Positions 13,934 to 21,162 of a DNA stretch of 21,383 nt are shown here, piece by piece. Position 1 is the stretch's first letter, and each line of letters begins with the position of its first letter. The stretch lies in assembly GCA_031280855.1 (NCBI GenBank), contig JAITGH010000201.1, positions 1 to 21,383 of the forward strand, written 5' to 3'. Source of the stretch: Oscillospiraceae bacterium (GTDB lineage Bacteria; Bacillota; Clostridia; Oscillospirales; Oscillospiraceae). The notes under the pieces were generated by a model, which worked only from the letters and a program-made list of their open reading frames with translations, made no database searches and was not told the DNA's origin. The translations under genes and the position numbers were made by a program.

Positions 13934-14640
13934 ACTTCGAGGGTCCGCTGACGCTGATCCTGCAACTGCTTGCGAGAGCGCGCCTGGAGATCCGCGACGT
14001 CAAGATCGCGACGATCGTGGAGCAATACAATGCGCACATGTCGGAGCTGGAGCGCATGAACCTTGAAGTCGCGGGCGAGTTCGTCGCGATGGCGGCTCAT
14101 CTGACGTACTTGAAGGCGAGGTCGCTCATCGAGGAGGAGGAAGCGCAATCGGAGATCGAGCTGCTGCTGCAATCGCTGGAAACGCTGAAAATGCGCGAGG
14201 GGTTCGGCTCGATCCGTGAGGCGGCTCAGCTGTTCGGGAAGACGATGACGTTCGAGTCCCACACTAAGCCGCCTGAACCGCTGGACTTCGGCACGGCGTA
14301 CGACTATGCGATCGACCTCACGGATCTGTACCACGCGTACCGCGCAATTGAGACGCAGTTGAAGGAGCCGGATACGCGCAGTGAGCGCGTGCGGAACGCG
14401 ATGCCCGCGTCGGTAGAGTTTGAGCTTTCGCGCAAGGCGGAGCAGATACTGGTATTCGCGGGCTCGGTCGCAAGCTTCCGCCTAGCCGACGTTCTGGAGG
14501 TCTGCCGCACGAATTCGGAGCTTGTCGCGGCATTTCTCGCGGTGCTCGAGCTAATCCGCGAGGGCAAGCTCACCATCGACGCGAATCTCGAGATCATGCT
14601 GTCGCTTGGCGAGCTTACCGCCGCGCTATCCGCAGAGTAG
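13900..14640 (+). CDS. scpA: segregation and condensation protein A
   Basis: 246 residues, normal for the kleisin ScpA that bridges the two SMC heads and binds ScpB in chromosome condensation. The N-terminal SMC-neck-binding domain has the signature NFEGPLTLILQLL at 12-24, then DVKIATIVEQY. A Glu-rich linker follows (LIEEEEAQSE), and the C-terminal winged helix is FRLADVLEVCRTNSELVAAFLAVLELIREGKLTI. The start is ATG 13900, giving MELPTFRLAEINFEG; the frame is open further upstream but there runs through the M50 gene. The SD is weak and the start lies inside the end of the M50 gene, so coupling is likely. scpB follows after 25 nt. Confidence 0.95.
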   Translation: MELPTFRLAEINFEGPLTLILQLLARARLEIRDVKIATIVEQYNAHMSELERMNLEVAGEFVAMAAHLTYLKARSLIEEEEAQSEIELLLQSLETLKMREGFGSIREAAQLFGKTMTFESHTKPPEPLDFGTAYDYAIDLTDLYHAYRAIETQLKEPDTRSERVRNAMPASVEFELSRKAEQILVFAGSVASFRLADVLEVCRTNSELVAAFLAVLELIREGKLTIDANLEIMLSLGELTAALSAE

Positions 14641-14665
14641 CCGGCACGTTGTATAAGGAGAACGC

Positions 14666-15181
14666 ATGGAACTGTTGCTTGAAGCGATCCTGTTCGCGTC
14701 GGGTGAGCCGGTACGGGCGGAGCGAATCGCCGCCGCGTCCGGCACGGACGTCGGTGAGGTCTTCGCGGCCGCCGAGCGGCTCAAACTCGACCTGGAGTAC
14801 GAGAAGCGCGGGATTCGACTGGTACGGCTTGAGGATAGCTTACAGCTGATCTCCGCGCCCGAGTATCACGAGACGATTCGGCGAGTGCTGGAAACCCGGC
14901 GGCCGCCGAAGCTTTCAGCCGCCGCGCTCGAAACCCTCGCCGTCGTCGCGTATCAGCAGCCGATTACCAGGGTTCACATCGACCAGATTCGGGGCGTCGA
15001 TACGAAGTACACGCTATCCACGCTGGTTGAGCGCGGACTCGTCGAGCCATGCGGGAAACTCGACGATATGCCCGGACGTCCGACTCTGTACCGTACGACC
15101 GACTTGTTCATGCGTAGTATCGGGATTCAAAGCCTCGAGCAGCTCAAGCAGTTCAAGCCGCCGGAGCAGATCACGTTCTAA
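14666..15181 (+). CDS. scpB: segregation and condensation protein B
   Basis: 171 residues, a winged-helix partner of ScpA in the SMC complex. Typical features are the opening MELLLEAILFASGEPV, LEYEKRGIRLVRLEDSLQL, the conserved helix LSAAALETLAVVAYQQPITR, the IRGVDTKYTLSTLVERGLVE wing and the GRPTLYRTTDLF strand. The start is ATG 14666 with AAGGAG ending 5 nt upstream. It is somewhat shorter than the usual 190-200 because it lacks the acidic C-terminal tail seen in many homologues. glgD follows after 28 nt. Confidence 0.95.
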   Translation: MELLLEAILFASGEPVRAERIAAASGTDVGEVFAAAERLKLDLEYEKRGIRLVRLEDSLQLISAPEYHETIRRVLETRRPPKLSAAALETLAVVAYQQPITRVHIDQIRGVDTKYTLSTLVERGLVEPCGKLDDMPGRPTLYRTTDLFMRSIGIQSLEQLKQFKPPEQITF

Positions 15182-15209
15182 CCGCATTACCGGATATTGG
15201 AGGTATACC

Positions 15210-16205
15210 ATGACTGTTGGAATCTACTTGCCTGATCAACCGCAAAGTCTGCCGGACGGGCGGCCGTTGCGAACGTCAGGCGCGATTCACTTTGCCGGAC
15301 GCTATCGGTTGATCGATTTCACGCTGTCGAACTTAGTGAACTCCGGGATTACCGGCGTTGCGATAGGGCTTGGCAGCGGATACCAGACGCTTGTCGATCA
15401 CATCGGCTCCGGCCGCGATTGGGATCTGGCTCGCAAGATCGGCGGGATCACCGTCTATCCTCCGTATGCGACCGACGGCGCGGCGAGCGGAGTGATCGAG
15501 CGGCTGCGCTCCGGGCTTCGCGGCTACGCCTGTGACGACGCCGTGATTTGCGACGCCGGAGTCTTCTATAACCTCGACTACCGCCCGATCGTGGAGGCGC
15601 ACCGATCGCAGTACTCCGACATTACCGCGATCGTTACGCAGCGCGGCGGCGCGACTGTGCCGTTGTACACTTACGTTATGTCGAAGAGCGTCGCGCTCGC
15701 GCTGCTCGAATGCATCGACCGCGACGAGTGCGGAATGCGCTACGTCGATTGTATCGTCAACTCTCAATTTTCGGTTCGTACGTTCGAGTTCACCGGATAC
15801 TCCGGGCACGTTACCGACATTGGAAGTTTCTACCGCCACAATATAGAGATGCTTGATAAAGACAAGCGCAACGCGCTGTTCAAGAACCCGGCGGGGCGAG
15901 TCTACACGTCGTCACGCGATAGCTTGCCGACGGTTTACGGGCCGGACGCGGAGGTCAGCAACTCGATCATCGCGGACGGCTGTCAGATCTACGGCACGGT
16001 TCGCAACTCCGTACTGTTCCGCCGCGTAACGGTGGGGCGAGGCGCGATCGTAAGCGACAGTATCCTCCAGCCGGACACAGTCGCGGAGCCGGGCTCGGAG
16101 ATCAGCCACGCGATTACGGACAAGTTCGTGCTGATCACTCCGCGCCGCAGTGTCGAGGGTTCGCCCGGGTCGCCGCTCTACATACCCGCGCACGAAGTCG
16201 TGTAA
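15210..16205 (+). CDS. glgD: GlgD, regulatory-type glucose-1-phosphate adenylyltransferase homologue
   Basis: 331 residues. It matches GlgD rather than GlgC. The core reads IHFAGRYRLIDFTLSNLVNSGI (26-47) and GSGRDWDLARK (66-76), but the N-terminal pyrophosphorylase loop LAGGxGTRL of active GlgC is missing (MTVGIYLPDQPQSLPDGRP instead). A left-handed beta-helix C-terminus is visible in the repeating SNSIIADGCQIYGTVRNSVLF pattern. In Bacillota, GlgD forms a mixed tetramer with GlgC and boosts ADP-glucose formation for glycogen. The start is ATG 15210 with GGAGG (15199-15203) 6 nt upstream; an open frame further upstream lies inside scpB. GlgC is not adjacent, so this copy is separated from its expected partner. 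It appears to ride on the scp transcript; no terminator separates it from scpB. Confidence 0.92.
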   Translation: MTVGIYLPDQPQSLPDGRPLRTSGAIHFAGRYRLIDFTLSNLVNSGITGVAIGLGSGYQTLVDHIGSGRDWDLARKIGGITVYPPYATDGAASGVIERLRSGLRGYACDDAVICDAGVFYNLDYRPIVEAHRSQYSDITAIVTQRGGATVPLYTYVMSKSVALALLECIDRDECGMRYVDCIVNSQFSVRTFEFTGYSGHVTDIGSFYRHNIEMLDKDKRNALFKNPAGRVYTSSRDSLPTVYGPDAEVSNSIIADGCQIYGTVRNSVLFRRVTVGRGAIVSDSILQPDTVAEPGSEISHAITDKFVLITPRRSVEGSPGSPLYIPAHEVV

Positions 16206-16227
16206 CAAAAAATTAACATATTTGCTC

Positions 16228-16256
16228 TTGACTTTTGCGGGCATTTGTGTTATAAT
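16228..16256 (+). promoter_or_regulatory. promoter of the vanW-family gene
   Basis: TTGACT (16228-16233), a 17-nt spacer and TATAAT (16251-16256) preceded by TGT (extended -10). The spacer end and -10 share the string TGTGTTATAAT with the promoter at 9117-9145. Transcription from about 16263 leaves an 80-nt leader. Confidence 0.85.
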
Positions 16257-16264
16257 AGGGTTGG

Positions 16265-16304
16265 AGGTTGGCGCGTATTAGAGAATCACGAGCGACGCGC
16301 ACCT
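16265..16304 (+). promoter_or_regulatory. stem-loop at the 5' end of the vanW-family mRNA
   Basis: AGGT then GCGCGT (16265-16276, with a 2-nt TG bulge) pairs with ACGCGC then ACCT (16295-16304), a 10-bp stem at the very start of the predicted transcript. It contains a GGAGG-like string that is too far from the ATG to act on it. It may protect the 5' end; no known riboswitch is recognised. Confidence 0.35.
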
Positions 16305-16342
16305 GCCGTTCTCACTACTCCACACGGGAATTGGGATAACAT

Positions 16343-18394
16343 ATGAAACTGATAAGCTCTAAGTCCACGCGTAACTCCCCGCCGTCCAAGCGCCCGAGTT
16401 CATCGGCTCCGCGCTCAAGCGCTCAACCCGCACGAGCGAGTGCGCCGCCCTCACGCGCAAACTCCCAAACATCGAGCGCGAGTGCGCCGCGCTCACGCGC
16501 AAGCTCCGGCGCGTCGAATCGTCCGACCTCACCTGCGAGGGCGCGGCACGTCGGCGCGAAGGTTACCGTGTTGCTTGTACTCGTGATTCTGCTGTTGGCG
16601 ATGCTGGGCGGGATCGGCTATGCAAGCGTTACGGCGCAGAATAGCGAAGAGATCTATCCGAACGTGATGGCATACGGGATCGACTTTGGCGGCATGACGC
16701 CGCCGGAGGCCGAGGCCGCGCTTCGCAACGCCGACGGATTCGACATGTACGCGGATGCTCGGGTTACGGTCAACTTCCCGGGCGATCTGGAGCTTACGGT
16801 CGTGGGTGCGGAGGTCGGGCTGTCGTCAGATGCGGCGGTCGCCGCGTCGAAGCTGTTCGCCATCGGGCGAGGCGGAGGCTTCATCTCTAACGGGCTGAAC
16901 TACCTGCGGTGCATTATCGCGCCCAGGAACGTCGAGTTCTCCGACGGCGCGTCGCTCAACTCCGAGGCGATCCGCAAGATGGTCGCCGAAATCGCCGTCG
17001 AGGTCAATCGCGAGATCATGGACAACACGCTTAACGTCGGTGAGACTACCGTCACGATTATCAAGGGCTCGAACAGCGTGCTGGTTGACGAGGCGCAGGT
17101 CTGCACCTTGATTGAGCGAGCGCTCCTCGAGCGCTCGTACGACGACATCATGTACCAGCCGTACACCAGTGAGCCGAAGCAGATCGATCTTGACGACGTT
17201 ATGCGCATCGTTTACCGCGCTCCGGAAAGCGCGAAATACGACGGCGCGTTCAACGTAACGCCGGAGGTCATCGGGCGCACGTTCGATATTGACGCGGCGA
17301 AGGCGAAGCTGGACTCCGCAGACTTCGGCGACAAGGTCGTTATCCCGCTTCAGCATATCGAGCCGGAGCACACGAAGCCGGAGCTGGAGGCGATGCTGTT
17401 CCGCGACGTGCTTGCAGAGAAGACTACGAAGCTGACGTCGAATGCGACGCGGTCGACGAACGTTGAGCTGGCCGCGAACTCGGTCAACGAGACCGTGCTG
17501 TTACCCGGGGCGGTGTTCAGCTATAACGACACGGTTGGCGAGCGCACTCGCGACCGCGGCTATGGAGCCGCGCCCGCGTATGCGGACAGCGAGGTCGTTA
17601 TGGAGGTCGGCGGCGGAATCTGTCAGGTCTCATCGACCATCTACTATTGCACGCTGCTGGCGAACCTTGAGATCGTGGAGCGTTACGCGCACACGTTCGC
17701 CACGAGTTACCTGCCGCTTGGCATGGACGCGACCGTAAGCTGGGGCGGCCCGAACTTCCGCTTCCGCAATAACTCCGATTACCCGATTAAGATACTCAGC
17801 AAGCGTGAGGGCAGCGAGCTGATCGTCTCGCTTCTTGGCACGAAACTTGACGATACGTACGTTGAGATGACGTATTCGCGGCTTCGCGACATACCTCCAA
17901 AGACGAAGTACATCGAGGACGCGGGCATCTTGCCCGGTCAGATGAAAGTCAAGACGAACGGCACGACAGGCTGCGAGGTCAAGACGTACCGCACGCTGTT
18001 TGATGCGGACGGCAATCAGATAAGCCGTAAGACGGAAGCGTCCAGTATTTACCAGGGTCACAAGCAGGAAGTGCTGGTCGCGATGGGTGAACTCGCGCTG
18101 TACCCGACGGACGGGTCGAGCCCGTCGGTGACTCCGTCGCCGTCAGGCAGCGATTTGCCGGGCGCGATAGTCTCACCGTCCGAGAGCGCGGTTCCGCCGA
18201 GCTCCGGCGTTACGGAGACTCCCGCAAGTTCCGAGCCGACTTCGTCGGGCGGCGCGGAGCCGTCTAGCTCTACCGCTCCGGAAATTACCGACGCGCCGGG
18301 CGTAGAGAGTCCTACCCCGTCGCAGGGTCTGATCGATCCTACGTCGGAGCCGCCGATCGATACCGCGACTCCGTCCGACTCGCCGATACTCTGA
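16343..18394 (+). CDS. VanW-family protein with peptidoglycan-binding-like and G5-like domains, membrane anchored
   Basis: 683 residues. Residues 1-70 are a cytoplasmic tail of Ser, Ala, Pro and Arg with an internal 14-residue-period repeat. One membrane segment follows (about 72-96, VTVLLVLVILLLAMLGGIGY), so the rest is outside. Residues about 105-330 look like the PG_binding_4/YoaR region (YPNVMAYGIDFGGMTPPEAEAAL). The VanW domain starts near 368 (TRSTNVELAANSVNETVLLP) and has the hallmark GGGICQVSSTIYY near 423-435. A G5-like strand region follows, and the last 110 residues are a Ser/Thr/Pro tail fit for spanning or binding the cell wall. VanW proteins occur widely in Bacillota cell walls and their activity is unknown; there is no vanA/vanB-type resistance context here. 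The SD is weak (GGGAT 6-10 nt before ATG 16343). It is a single-gene transcript with its own promoter and terminator. Confidence 0.9.
   Translation: MKLISSKSTRNSPPSKRPSSSAPRSSAQPARASAPPSRANSQTSSASAPRSRASSGASNRPTSPARARHVGAKVTVLLVLVILLLAMLGGIGYASVTAQNSEEIYPNVMAYGIDFGGMTPPEAEAALRNADGFDMYADARVTVNFPGDLELTVVGAEVGLSSDAAVAASKLFAIGRGGGFISNGLNYLRCIIAPRNVEFSDGASLNSEAIRKMVAEIAVEVNREIMDNTLNVGETTVTIIKGSNSVLVDEAQVCTLIERALLERSYDDIMYQPYTSEPKQIDLDDVMRIVYRAPESAKYDGAFNVTPEVIGRTFDIDAAKAKLDSADFGDKVVIPLQHIEPEHTKPELEAMLFRDVLAEKTTKLTSNATRSTNVELAANSVNETVLLPGAVFSYNDTVGERTRDRGYGAAPAYADSEVVMEVGGGICQVSSTIYYCTLLANLEIVERYAHTFATSYLPLGMDATVSWGGPNFRFRNNSDYPIKILSKREGSELIVSLLGTKLDDTYVEMTYSRLRDIPPKTKYIEDAGILPGQMKVKTNGTTGCEVKTYRTLFDADGNQISRKTEASSIYQGHKQEVLVAMGELALYPTDGSSPSVTPSPSGSDLPGAIVSPSESAVPPSSGVTETPASSEPTSSGGAEPSSSTAPEITDAPGVESPTPSQGLIDPTSEPPIDTATPSDSPIL
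16436..16507 (+). repeat. two 30-bp imperfect repeats in the vanW-family 5' coding end
   Basis: Units at 16436-16465 and 16478-16507, 42 bp apart, differ at two positions and encode ASAPPSRANS and ASAPRSRASS in the disordered N-terminal tail. This is consistent with internal duplication of a low-complexity segment. Confidence 0.75.
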
Positions 18395-18415
18395 TCCGCA
18401 CAGGCGTCGCGAAAC

Positions 18416-18481
18416 CGCGATATTGGTAATGTTATAAATGCGTTGCAGTGCGCGGATTTATGACATTACCCGCGATTTTTT
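18416..18481 (+). terminator. intrinsic terminator of the vanW-family gene
   Basis: GGTAATGTTATAAAT (18425-18439) pairs with ATTTATGACATTACC (18456-18470) with one G-U pair. An inner GCG/CGC pair sits above, an outer CGCG/CGCG clamp lies at 18416-18419 and 18471-18474, and T6 follows at 18476-18481. It lies 22 bp after the stop codon and before tepA. Confidence 0.85.
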
Positions 18482-18523
18482 GCATATGATCGGGCATACT
18501 AACCTCATGAACGGAGGTTAACA

Positions 18524-19294
18524 ATGAACGACACATACGAAGCTCCGGCGGAGAACGCCGCGACGGACTCCGCGCCGATCCGCGACGCGATGTTCGGGCA
18601 AGTCAACGAGTTCGGCTCGGTCACCGCACGGTCGGAGCGCGGCAATATCCACTGCCTGACGATCGTCGGACAGATCGAGGGTCACATGCTGTTGCCGCCC
18701 GACAGCAAATCGACGAAGTATGAGCACGTCATGCCGATGCTCGCCGCAATCGAGGAGAGCGGCGAGATCGACGCGTTGCTGGTGATTTTGAACACGGTCG
18801 GCGGCGATATAGAGGCGGGGCTGGGAATCGCGGAGCTTATCGCGTCGATGTCGAAGCCGACGGTCTCGCTGGTGCTGGGCGGCGGGCACTCGATCGGAGT
18901 GCCGCTTGCAGTAAGCGCGAGCCGCAGTTTCATCGCGCCGTCGGCCGCGATGACCGTGCACCCCGTCCGATTGAACGGCATGGTTATCGGCGTTCCGCAG
19001 ACGTTCAACTATTTCCAGCGGATTCAAGAGCGCATACTCGAGTTCATCGTCGCAAACTCTCACGTCAGCCGGGAGACTCTCGTACGGCTAATGCTGGAGA
19101 CGGGGGAGCTTGCGAACGACGTGGGCAGCGTGATTTACGGGCGCGAGGCCGTCGCGTGCGGGCTGATTGACGAACTTGGTGGACTGCGCGACGCGCTGGC
19201 GTACCTGCACGCCCGGATTGACGAGCGTCGCGGCGCTACTTGCCCGCCGCCGCACGCTGCGGACTCAGCACCACTCGAGGGATCAGCTCCCTGA
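18524..19294 (+). CDS. tepA: ClpP-fold serine protease, TepA family
   Basis: 256 residues, close to Bacillus TepA (about 245). The ClpP/crotonase fold is clear: LVILNTVGGDIEAGLGIAELIASMSKPTVSLVLGGGHSIGVPLAVSA, with the likely nucleophile S123 in GHSIG and H146 in AMTVHPVR as the second triad member; the third is not certain. The N-terminal 40 residues are polar and variable. In Bacillus, TepA was linked to protein translocation and spore-protein turnover; in the cell it acts without a ClpX-type partner gene here. The start is ATG 18524 with GGAGG (18513-18517) 6 nt upstream. No good promoter is visible in the 42 bp after the terminator. The last 59 bp overlap the 3' end of the convergent folT gene, and the C-terminal CPPPHAADSAPLEGSAP tail is poorly conserved-looking. 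Confidence 0.88.
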   Translation: MNDTYEAPAENAATDSAPIRDAMFGQVNEFGSVTARSERGNIHCLTIVGQIEGHMLLPPDSKSTKYEHVMPMLAAIEESGEIDALLVILNTVGGDIEAGLGIAELIASMSKPTVSLVLGGGHSIGVPLAVSASRSFIAPSAAMTVHPVRLNGMVIGVPQTFNYFQRIQERILEFIVANSHVSRETLVRLMLETGELANDVGSVIYGREAVACGLIDELGGLRDALAYLHARIDERRGATCPPPHAADSAPLEGSAP

Positions 19295-19868
19295 CTACGA
19301 AGTACTTCATCAGCACGATTACCGGGAACGTCGCGAGGTTGATGACAAGTTTCGTCGTATTCAGCCAGAACGACGTATCCGCCCCCCACAGCACTACTCC
19401 CCATAAGAAGTGTGTGCCGTAGAATACCACCAGCGTCACGACCGCTTGCGCGATGACCAGTTTCCACAGCCGCAGCGGCTGCTTGTACACGAACAGCGCG
19501 TAGATGAACAGCGTCAGCATCTCGCTGATCGCATAGCCGAAGAAGTACGCACCCTGCGGGAATACGAGGAATCCGACCGTGTCGAGCGCGAGCGCGTACG
19601 CCATGCCGCCCCACGGCCCGAACATGTACGCTACGATGATCTCCGGGATGAACTCGAACCCGATGATCTTCTGGTTCGGAGTCAGATAGATGTTGAAAAC
19701 AGGAGCCTTCATCACGACGCCGACGGCAAGTAACATCGCCATTACGCATAGGTTCTTGACCGTGAAAACGTCCTTTGCCGAGAAGAACGTACTCAGCCAC
19801 TCGCGCTTTGCCGAGAAGAACGTACTCAGCCACTCGCGCTTTGTTGGTCTTGGGTTAAGCCGGTTCAT
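19236..19868 (-). CDS. folT: folate-type ECF transporter S component
   Basis: 210 residues with about six membrane segments, starting near residue 37 (FTVKNLCVMAMLLAVGVVMK). The motifs FEFIPEIIVAYMFGPWGGMAYALALDTVGFLVFPQGAYFFGYAISEML fit the FolT/energy-coupling-factor S-component family; the folate assignment is supported by the neighbour folC and the tetrahydrofolate riboswitch upstream. It needs a shared EcfA-A'-T module encoded elsewhere. The start is ATG 19868 with GGAGG (plus-strand CCTCC 19878-19882) 9 nt upstream; this overlaps the end of folC by 14 nt. The N-terminal cytoplasmic tail contains an 11-residue sequence, KREWLSTFFSA, twice in a row from a perfect DNA duplication. The 3' end overlaps tepA on the other strand by 59 bp, and no terminator separates them. 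Confidence 0.88.
   Translation of the reverse strand: MNRLNPRPTKREWLSTFFSAKREWLSTFFSAKDVFTVKNLCVMAMLLAVGVVMKAPVFNIYLTPNQKIIGFEFIPEIIVAYMFGPWGGMAYALALDTVGFLVFPQGAYFFGYAISEMLTLFIYALFVYKQPLRLWKLVIAQAVVTLVVFYGTHFLWGVVLWGADTSFWLNTTKLVINLATFPVIVLMKYFVVRELIPRVVLSPQRAAAGK
19773..19843. repeat. perfect 33-bp tandem duplication in the 5' end of folT
   Basis: Units at 19773-19805 and 19806-19838 are identical, and the first 5 bases begin a third copy. 33 bp is 11 codons, so the frame is kept and the protein has two copies of KREWLSTFFSA before its first membrane segment. No spacer separates the copies, so this is not a CRISPR. Confidence 0.95.
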
Positions 19869-20952
19869 TTTGGTTGACCTCCAATATATATTTTCTTACT
19901 TCGCCTACTTGGTAGAGAGTGCCGAACACGCAAATCACCGAGCCGGGAGCCGCGTCCGCAAGCACCGCGTCAAGCGTGAGCGCGGCGGAGTCCCGCACGT
20001 GGACGATTCGCTCCGCGATCCTGCGTGCGGGTTCCAGCATGCCGGCGCGATCCTTATCGGCACGTGCGTTGAAGATGAACGTCACTCGCTTGCGGGGGAA
20101 CTCTGACTCGAGGCTACGTACGAGCGCGTCCGCGCCGTTCGGATTATGGCCGCCGTCGAGGATAACCGTAACGCCGCGTACGTTGAAGCGTTCGAACCTG
20201 CCGTGCCAGCGGGCGTTCTCCAATCCGCGCAGTATCGCCTCCGGCGCGGCTCCGACGAGTTGCGCGGCCTTCCGGGCGAGCGCGGCGTTCTCCAGCTGAT
20301 ACGCGCCGAGCAGACCGAGCGTCACGCGCTCGTCCGGCGCGATGTCCGCAACTTCGTACAGCGGTGCGCCTACCGCGCTTGAGCGCGACTTGAACACCGG
20401 CAACGTCGGCTGATTCGCGCCGACTACTACGGGACAGCCGGGCTTGATGATCATCGACTTCTCGATCGCGATCTGATCCTCCGTATCGCCCAGTAACTCG
20501 GTATGATCCAGCCCGATGCGCGTGATGACGGCGCACTCCGGCGATTCGATTATGTTCGTAGCGTCAAGCCGACCTCCAAGCCCGACCTCCAGCACGACGA
20601 AGTCGCACTCGCACTCGCGGAACCATAGGAACGCCATTGCGGTGAACTTAGCGAAGTACGCAAGCTCACCGGTGAAGCTTTCGCTCCACGCATCCCGGAC
20701 GCGGCGTTCCAACCGTTGGAAGTCCGCGTCCGGGATGTCGTCGTGGTTGACGCGTATGCGTTCGTTCTCACGTACCAGGTGCGGCGAGGTAAACAGCCCG
20801 ACGCGGCGGTAGCCGGACTCCATCAAGATCGAGTGCAGGAATGCGCAGGTAGAGCCTTTGCCGTTCGTACCCGCGACGTGGATATAGCGAAGTCCGGCGT
20901 GAGGGCTGCCCAGTTTCTGCGATAACGCTTTGAAGTTCTCGAAGTCTGACAT
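19855..20952 (-). CDS. folC: folylpolyglutamate synthase / dihydrofolate synthase
   Basis: 365 residues. It adds glutamates to (dihydro/tetrahydro)folates using ATP, which retains C1-loaded folates in the cell. Mur-ligase-family motifs: P-loop AGTNGKGST (27-35), TSPHL (55-59), LEVGLGGRLDATN (121-133), GLDHTELLGDT with IAIEK and K165 as the probable carbamylated Lys, and DGGHNPNGA in the C-terminal domain. It is shorter than the usual 420-440, mainly because it lacks about 20 N-terminal residues before the LGSPHAGLRYIHVAGTNG strand. The start is placed at ATG 20952; an in-frame ATG at 20997 would read through the hairpin that covers the SD. The SD AGGAAGGG lies about 10 nt upstream, inside the 3' arm of that hairpin. 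It is first in the folC-folT operon and controlled by a THF riboswitch. Confidence 0.94.
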   Translation of the reverse strand: MSDFENFKALSQKLGSPHAGLRYIHVAGTNGKGSTCAFLHSILMESGYRRVGLFTSPHLVRENERIRVNHDDIPDADFQRLERRVRDAWSESFTGELAYFAKFTAMAFLWFRECECDFVVLEVGLGGRLDATNIIESPECAVITRIGLDHTELLGDTEDQIAIEKSMIIKPGCPVVVGANQPTLPVFKSRSSAVGAPLYEVADIAPDERVTLGLLGAYQLENAALARKAAQLVGAAPEAILRGLENARWHGRFERFNVRGVTVILDGGHNPNGADALVRSLESEFPRKRVTFIFNARADKDRAGMLEPARRIAERIVHVRDSAALTLDAVLADAAPGSVICVFGTLYQVGEVRKYILEVNQNEPA

Positions 20953-20992
20953 AAAAAGATGTGCCCTTCCTGATCCGTTGACAGGAGAGCAC
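20953..20992 (-). promoter_or_regulatory. expression platform: SD-sequestering / terminator hairpin before folC
   Basis: On the minus strand GTGCTCTCCTG (20992-20982) pairs with CAGGAAGGGCAC (20972-20961), with small interior mismatches. T5 at 20957-20953 follows after GAT-complement bases and runs straight into the ATG. The 3' arm contains the folC SD (AGGAAGGG), so the hairpin could stop transcription, block translation, or both. An upstream segment GGAGTGCAC (21037-21029) can pair with GTGCTCTCC of the 5' arm with one mismatch and would free the SD. Confidence 0.65.
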
Positions 20993-21066
20993 CTCAAGCA
21001 GATTCGGCACAGCCCTACAATCGCGGGAGTGCACTCCCTAACGGCTGATCCGTGACTGCGGTGATG

Positions 21067-21162
21067 TCAGCGGACGCGGGAAACCATCGCAAGCCGTCTG
21101 GCTCTTCGTCCGGGAGCAACTTCCCATCTCTCCGGCACTTTACGCGGTTATCCCCACTCTGA
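21067..21162 (-). promoter_or_regulatory. tetrahydrofolate (THF-I) riboswitch aptamer
   Basis: Read on the minus strand, the elements appear in the order of the THF-I class. P1 is TCAG (21162-21159) with CTGA (21070-21067). P2 is GGGATAACCGCG (21154-21143) with GCGATGGTTTCCC (21090-21078). The junction TAAAGTG follows CGCG, as in the known CGCGUUAAGUG. P3 is CCGGAG with CTCCCGG and has loop AGATGGGAAGTTG, compared with AUGGGAUGUCG in the Streptococcus mutans aptamer as I recall it. ACGAAG then leads into a small hairpin AGCC-AGAC-GGCT (21103-21092), and the closing strand is GCGTCCGCT, compared with GCAUCCGCU. The 96-nt length fits. The downstream genes, folC and folT, are classic members of this regulon. 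The match is from memory of published aptamers, not a covariance search. Confidence 0.82.

Noticed and set aside
15027..15209. N-terminal extension of GlgD
   Set aside because: It lies within scpB in another frame, is Ser-rich without homology, and ATG 15210 has a GGAGG site 6 nt upstream.
18479..18500. TTGCAT ... CATACT as a tepA promoter
   Set aside because: The two hexamers are only 9 nt apart and overlap the terminator T-tract.
19773..19843. CRISPR-like repeat
   Set aside because: The 33-bp copies are directly adjacent with no spacers and are in frame within folT.
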